Positions 60,724 through 64,000 of a DNA stretch of 64,000 nucleotides are shown one piece after another (the stretch's first letter is position 1; each line of letters starts with the position of its first letter). The stretch spans positions 6,714,501-6,778,500 of the forward strand of contig NZ_CP088285.1 in NCBI RefSeq assembly GCF_011516645.4, written 5' to 3'. A model generated the notes under the pieces. That model was not told the DNA's origin. It made no database searches and saw only the letters and a list, made by a program, of their open reading frames with translations. The position numbers were made by a program, and so were the translations under genes. Source of the DNA: Bradyrhizobium septentrionale (GTDB taxonomy: Bacteria; Pseudomonadota; Alphaproteobacteria; Rhizobiales; Xanthobacteraceae).

Positions 60724-61248
60724 TCACCAGACGAATTCGTAATCACCATTCTCCAGCATCGCGGGAGCGGGGTGCGGATCGGCAAGCCCGCCGAAACGGC
60801 CGCGGAAGAACAGCAGCGGCTTCTTGCTTTGCTCGAGCGCAATCTCGCGGACATGACCAAGGAAGATGGTGTGATCTCCGGCGATGATCTCATCGGCAAG
60901 ATCGGTCACGAAGTACGCCGCCGCATTGGCGATCACAGGCAGCTCGTTGCGGCGTTCGAAGACATCGCAGAGGTCGAGCCTGGGCTTGCCGGCGAAATGC
61001 CAGGCGAGATCTTCCATCCCCTCGGCAAGGACGCTGACCGCAAAGCGGCCGGTCTTCTGGATGTTGCCAAGCATCTTCGCGCTTTTTGCGATCGAGATCG
61101 CGACCAGCGGCGGCTCGAGCGACACCGACATGAAGGCGTTGGCCGTCATGCCATGGTCGCGTCCCTCGCAATGGGTCGTGATGATGGTGACGCCGGTGCC
61201 GAATTGGCCGCAGGCATTGCGCAGTTCTCGCGGATCGATGGCGGTCAT
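60724..61248 (-). CDS. Flavin reductase (monooxygenase reductase component)
   Basis: 174 residues of the HpaC/PheA2-type flavin reductase family: LRNACGQFGTGVTIITTHCEGRDHGMTANAFMSVSLEPPLVAISI at the front, and DHTIFLGHVREI and PLLFFRGRFGGL near the end. It supplies reduced FAD, at NAD(P)H expense, to the divergent monooxygenase at 62151. It overlaps the FAD-synthetase-like gene by 4 bases. Confidence 0.92.
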   Translation of the reverse strand: MTAIDPRELRNACGQFGTGVTIITTHCEGRDHGMTANAFMSVSLEPPLVAISIAKSAKMLGNIQKTGRFAVSVLAEGMEDLAWHFAGKPRLDLCDVFERRNELPVIANAAAYFVTDLADEIIAGDHTIFLGHVREIALEQSKKPLLFFRGRFGGLADPHPAPAMLENGDYEFVW

Positions 61249-61874
61249 TGGCTTGCGACCTCGAATTGGGCGTGAGCGGATCGATTGGCCGGTGGCGCAG
61301 TCACGATGTCCCTCCAGTTTTCCAGCGCCGCGGCGGCGGCTGCAAGGCCGGATCGCCGCAAGCTTCGGATGCGGCTGCTCGACACGATCTCGCCGTTGCC
61401 GCAGCGCACAGGTGGCAGAATGCGGGTGTGGAAGTGCTGCCGCAGCAACAGCGCGGTGCCACCCTTGCAGGACCCGAAGCGAAAATCCTCGCCGACGATC
61501 ACCTCGCGAGGCTGCAGACGTTGCAACTCGGCGAGGAAATCGGCCGCGGTGCGGCGGACGTAGAGCTGGTCGAAGCCGGCGACGACGATGTGGTCCGGCG
61601 CGAATGTTGCGATGCGCTCGAGCTTTTCGCGCAACGATATCAGCGGCTCGGCCTGGCCGAAATACACCTTTGGCGCCGGATCGAAGGTGTAGACCACGGC
61701 GGGAACGCCGCGGCGTCGCGCCGTCGCGATCGTCTGCCGGAGCAGTTCCTGATGGCCGCGGTGGACGCCGTCAAATGCGCCGATCGTCACGACGCTCGAG
61801 TCGAGGGCCAATTCTCCATCGCGATGGAAAGCGACAGCTGTGCTGTCAAAAACCTTGCCCAAACCTTGGCCCAT
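61245..61874 (-). CDS. FAD-synthetase-like nucleotidyltransferase (RibF N-domain only)
   Basis: 209 residues. VVTIGAFDGVHRGHQELLRQTI is the HxGH nucleotidyltransferase site, with VVYTFDPAPKVYF and VIVGEDFRFG later, and the ISSTRIR-like segment reads VSSSRIRSLRRSG. Only the FMN adenylyltransferase half of RibF is present, with no riboflavin kinase domain. First gene of the catabolic operon, coupled to the flavin reductase, so it probably boosts FAD supply for the monooxygenase. Confidence 0.85.
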   Translation of the reverse strand: MGQGLGKVFDSTAVAFHRDGELALDSSVVTIGAFDGVHRGHQELLRQTIATARRRGVPAVVYTFDPAPKVYFGQAEPLISLREKLERIATFAPDHIVVAGFDQLYVRRTAADFLAELQRLQPREVIVGEDFRFGSCKGGTALLLRQHFHTRILPPVRCGNGEIVSSSRIRSLRRSGLAAAAAALENWRDIVTAPPANRSAHAQFEVASQ

Positions 61875-62150
61875 GGTTCGCTCCGGTTTCGCTCCCTTGC
61901 CGTGCTGTGCAATTGCTGCATCAGCTGCGGCGTTGCATCGGCCGGACGGTCATTGCCGTCTGGTCCGTGCCACCCGAGTCATAGCCCGGCCTGGGCCGGT
62001 CCGCGCGGTATGGTGTGATACCTTTCGCCCGCTCCCGCTCAGCGCGTAGCGTTTCCTCCGATGTCACGCCGACCAAGAGCGTGACGAGATGGTCCCGGGC
62101 CGGCTTGGCAACGCCGCCGGTCCCACCACAGAAGCGGAGGAGAAACGTCC
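61875..62150. other. Divergent promoter region of the catechol locus
   Basis: A 276-bp gap between the minus-strand operon and the plus-strand monooxygenase. It contains the inverted repeat at 62063-62085 and no gene. Confidence 0.5.
62063..62085. promoter_or_regulatory. Inverted repeat, possible regulator site
   Basis: GTCACGC-N9-GCGTGAC has perfect 7-bp arms and ends 65 bp before the monooxygenase start. Size and position fit an operator in a divergent promoter; which regulator binds is unknown. Confidence 0.45.
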
Positions 62151-63728
62151 ATGACTACTGCAGCTGCCCTGCGGGCTGATGCGCCTGCGTCAACCACCAG
62201 CGTCTATACCGGCGCGGAATTCCTGGACAGCATCCAGGACGGCCGCGAAATCTACATCTACGGCGAGCGCGTCAAGAACGTCACGGCGCATCCCGCCTTC
62301 CGCAATTCGGCGCGGATGGTGGCGCGCTGGTACGACCGCTTTCATGAGAAGAAGGATCAGATCGGCGTCCTGACCGACACTGGTTCGGGACAGTTGACCC
62401 ATCCGTTCTTCCTGGGGTCGCGAACGGCAGACGATCTGATCAGGGGGCGCGATGCGATCGCCGAATTGCAGAAGGTTGCGTTCGGCTGGATGGGCCGCTC
62501 GCCGGACTACAAGGCGGCATTCCTCGGCACCCTCGGTGCGAATTCGGGTTTCTATGGCGAGTATGCCGGCAACGCCCGGAAGTGGTATGCCCGGACCCAG
62601 GAGCGGCTCGACTTCTGGAATCACGCCATCGTCAATCCGCCGATCGATCGCGACCGCGCGATCGAGGATGTGCGCGACGTCTTCATGCATGTCGAGAAGG
62701 AGACCGATGCGGGCCTGATCGTGTCAGGCGCAAAGGTGGTCGCGACCGGCTCGGCGCTGACGCACTACAATTTCATCGCGCATTACGGCATCCCGATCAA
62801 GGACAAGTCGTTCGCGCTGATCTTCACGGCCCCGATGGATGCCAAGGGCGTCAAGCTTATCGCCCGCTCGTCCTATGAATTCACGGCGGCTGCGACCGGC
62901 TCGCCGTTCGACTATCCGTTGTCGAGCCGCTTCGATGAGAACGACTCCATCCTGGTCTTCGACAACGTGCTGATACCGTGGGAGAACGTCTTCATCTATG
63001 GCGACATCGACAAGATCAACCAGTTCTTCCCGGCGTCGGGTTTCGTCCCGCGGTTCACGCTGCACGGTGTGACGCGGCTTGCCGTCAAGCTCGACTTCAT
63101 TGCCGGCCTGTTCTCGATGGCGGTCGAGGCGACCGGGTCGAAGGATTTCCGCGGCGTGCAGACGGCAGTCGGCGAGGTGATCGCCTGGCGCAATCTGTTC
63201 CACGGCATTTCCGATGCGATGGTGAAGTCGCCGATCGCCTGGCAAGGGACCGAGGGCTACAATTTGCCCAACCTGAATTACGGGCTGGCCTATCGCGTGT
63301 TTGCGCCGATGGCCTATCCGCGGATCAAGGAATTGATCGAGCGCCACGTCGCGAGCGGCCTGATCTATCTGCCGTCGAGCTCGGCCGATCTGGAAAGCGA
63401 AGCCATCCGGCCCTATCTCGACCGCTTTGTGCGCGGCTCCAACGGCTATGCCGCGATCGACCGGATCAAGCTGCTCAAGCTGCTCTGGGATGCCGTCGGC
63501 TCCGAGTTCGGCGGCCGGCATGAGCTCTACGAGCGCAACTATGCGGGCAATTACGAGAACCTGCGTGTCGAGACCCTGATGGCCGCGAGCGCCACCGGCG
63601 ACCTCGGCGCGATGCAGGATTTTGTGCGCAACTGCATGAGCGACTACGACGTCTCCGGCTGGACGGCGAAGGACCTCATCAATCCCGATGACATCAACCT
63701 CGTCAGCCGCGGTCTGGTGCAAGGCTGA
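62151..63728 (+). CDS. FADH2-dependent phenol/4-hydroxyphenylacetate-type monooxygenase
   Basis: 525 residues of the HpaB/PheA1 oxygenase family, with GGAGG upstream. Family motifs are [70 protein letters not shown] and [29 protein letters not shown] sequence near the end. It ortho-hydroxylates a phenol using reduced FAD from the divergent reductase. With catA, catB and catC adjacent, a phenol-to-catechol reaction is the best guess. A T-tailed hairpin follows. Confidence 0.9.
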   Translation: MTTAAALRADAPASTTSVYTGAEFLDSIQDGREIYIYGERVKNVTAHPAFRNSARMVARWYDRFHEKKDQIGVLTDTGSGQLTHPFFLGSRTADDLIRGRDAIAELQKVAFGWMGRSPDYKAAFLGTLGANSGFYGEYAGNARKWYARTQERLDFWNHAIVNPPIDRDRAIEDVRDVFMHVEKETDAGLIVSGAKVVATGSALTHYNFIAHYGIPIKDKSFALIFTAPMDAKGVKLIARSSYEFTAAATGSPFDYPLSSRFDENDSILVFDNVLIPWENVFIYGDIDKINQFFPASGFVPRFTLHGVTRLAVKLDFIAGLFSMAVEATGSKDFRGVQTAVGEVIAWRNLFHGISDAMVKSPIAWQGTEGYNLPNLNYGLAYRVFAPMAYPRIKELIERHVASGLIYLPSSSADLESEAIRPYLDRFVRGSNGYAAIDRIKLLKLLWDAVGSEFGGRHELYERNYAGNYENLRVETLMAASATGDLGAMQDFVRNCMSDYDVSGWTAKDLINPDDINLVSRGLVQG

Positions 63729-63760
63729 CGACAGGGCTGACGATCTGGTAGACAGAATAT

Positions 63761-63800
63761 CGGAGCCGCCGCGATCGCACGGCGGCTCCGTTCCGTTTTT
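63761..63800 (+). terminator. Rho-independent-type terminator before catC
   Basis: Arms CGGAGCCGCCG and CGGCGGCTCCG (11 bp perfect) around 8 bases, followed by TTCCGTTTTT. It lies between the monooxygenase and catC, so catC may depend on readthrough or its own promoter. Confidence 0.8.
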
Positions 63801-63836
63801 CGCGCCACTTCATCCTTGCAGAGGGAGTTCACCGTC

Positions 63837-64000
63837 ATGCTGTTCCACGTCGAAATGGAGGTGCGGATTCCGCACGATCTGCCGACTGAGCGAACCGACG
63901 CGCTGAAGCAGGCGGAACGCATCCGCGCCATGGAGCTGCAGCGCACGGGCGTCTGGCGCCATTTGTGGCGGGTGGCCGGACGCTACGCCAATGTCAGCGT
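63837..64000 (+). CDS. catC: Muconolactone delta-isomerase (3' truncated by window end)
   Basis: 54 codons are visible from the ATG at 63837 (GAGGGAG upstream): MLFHVEMEVRIPHDLP, then LKQAERIRAMELQRTGVWRHLWRVAGRYANVS, which is the CatC signature including LQRxGxWRHLWRxxGxYAN. Full-length proteins are about 92-96 residues. It converts muconolactone to the enol-lactone, completing the cat series. Confidence 0.92.
   Translation, partial: MLFHVEMEVRIPHDLPTERTDALKQAERIRAMELQRTGVWRHLWRVAGRYANVS

Overview
The window reads as chromosome of a GC-rich alphaproteobacterium, most likely Bradyrhizobium or a close Nitrobacteraceae relative. The support is gene content and codon bias, a membrane-bound formate dehydrogenase operon with DUF6505/DUF6352/DUF3305/DUF3306 companions, branched-chain-type ABC transporters next to aromatic or acyl-CoA catabolic genes, and interspersed palindromes of a kind common in that group. 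No rRNA, tRNA or CRISPR array was found.

Layout. 1-6.0 kb: the end of a flavin-reductase-like gene, a membrane protein, a class III adenylate/guanylate cyclase, a small secreted protein behind a TetR-type operator, and a secreted alpha/beta hydrolase. 6.2-12.2 kb: a mobile-element pile-up. A 1364-bp IS3-family element sits with a 4-bp target duplication inside an older decayed IS3 orfA. Then come a TetR regulator with operators on both sides and an IS1111-type IS110 element whose transposase gene is split by an intact-looking group II intron. 12.3-26.7 kb: a catabolic cluster with a Liv-type transporter (livH frameshifted), two paralogous binding proteins, a hydrolase, a racemase-like protein, a thiolase-like protein, a DUF35-SDR fusion, a cyclase-family hydrolase and two acyl-CoA synthetases (one deleted internally). 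Two related palindromes frame it. 26.9-29.4 kb: small proteins and a WD40-cytochrome c fusion. 29.4-40.9 kb: a formate dehydrogenase locus, including a TorD-type chaperone fused to a YdaS-like DNA-binding domain. 41.4-45.1 kb: a LuxR-type response regulator, a hybrid histidine kinase and a TauE/SafE permease.

45.3-56.2 kb is the most unusual part. Twelve small paralogous genes encode peptides of about 57-79 residues with a conserved acidic leader ending DALSDSSLDxVSGG and a short core that usually begins x-Trp-Pro. Two lie before and ten after an export operon: an HlyD-like adaptor, a C39-peptidase ABC exporter, a second NHLM-type ABC protein and a cyclic-nucleotide-binding-domain protein. 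No recognisable peptide-modifying enzyme is present. A palindrome (ATACGGCATCTGCCGTAT and variants) precedes both peptide groups and recurs after the histidine kinase, which suggests a common regulator.

56.4-64 kb: dusA, a LysR regulator, and a phenol/catechol ortho-cleavage locus: muconate cycloisomerase, catechol 1,2-dioxygenase, flavin reductase and an FAD-synthetase-like protein on the minus strand, with a divergent HpaB/PheA-type flavin monooxygenase followed by the start of catC. Together these would convert a phenol to catechol and on through muconate and muconolactone, with reduced flavin supplied by the adjacent reductase.
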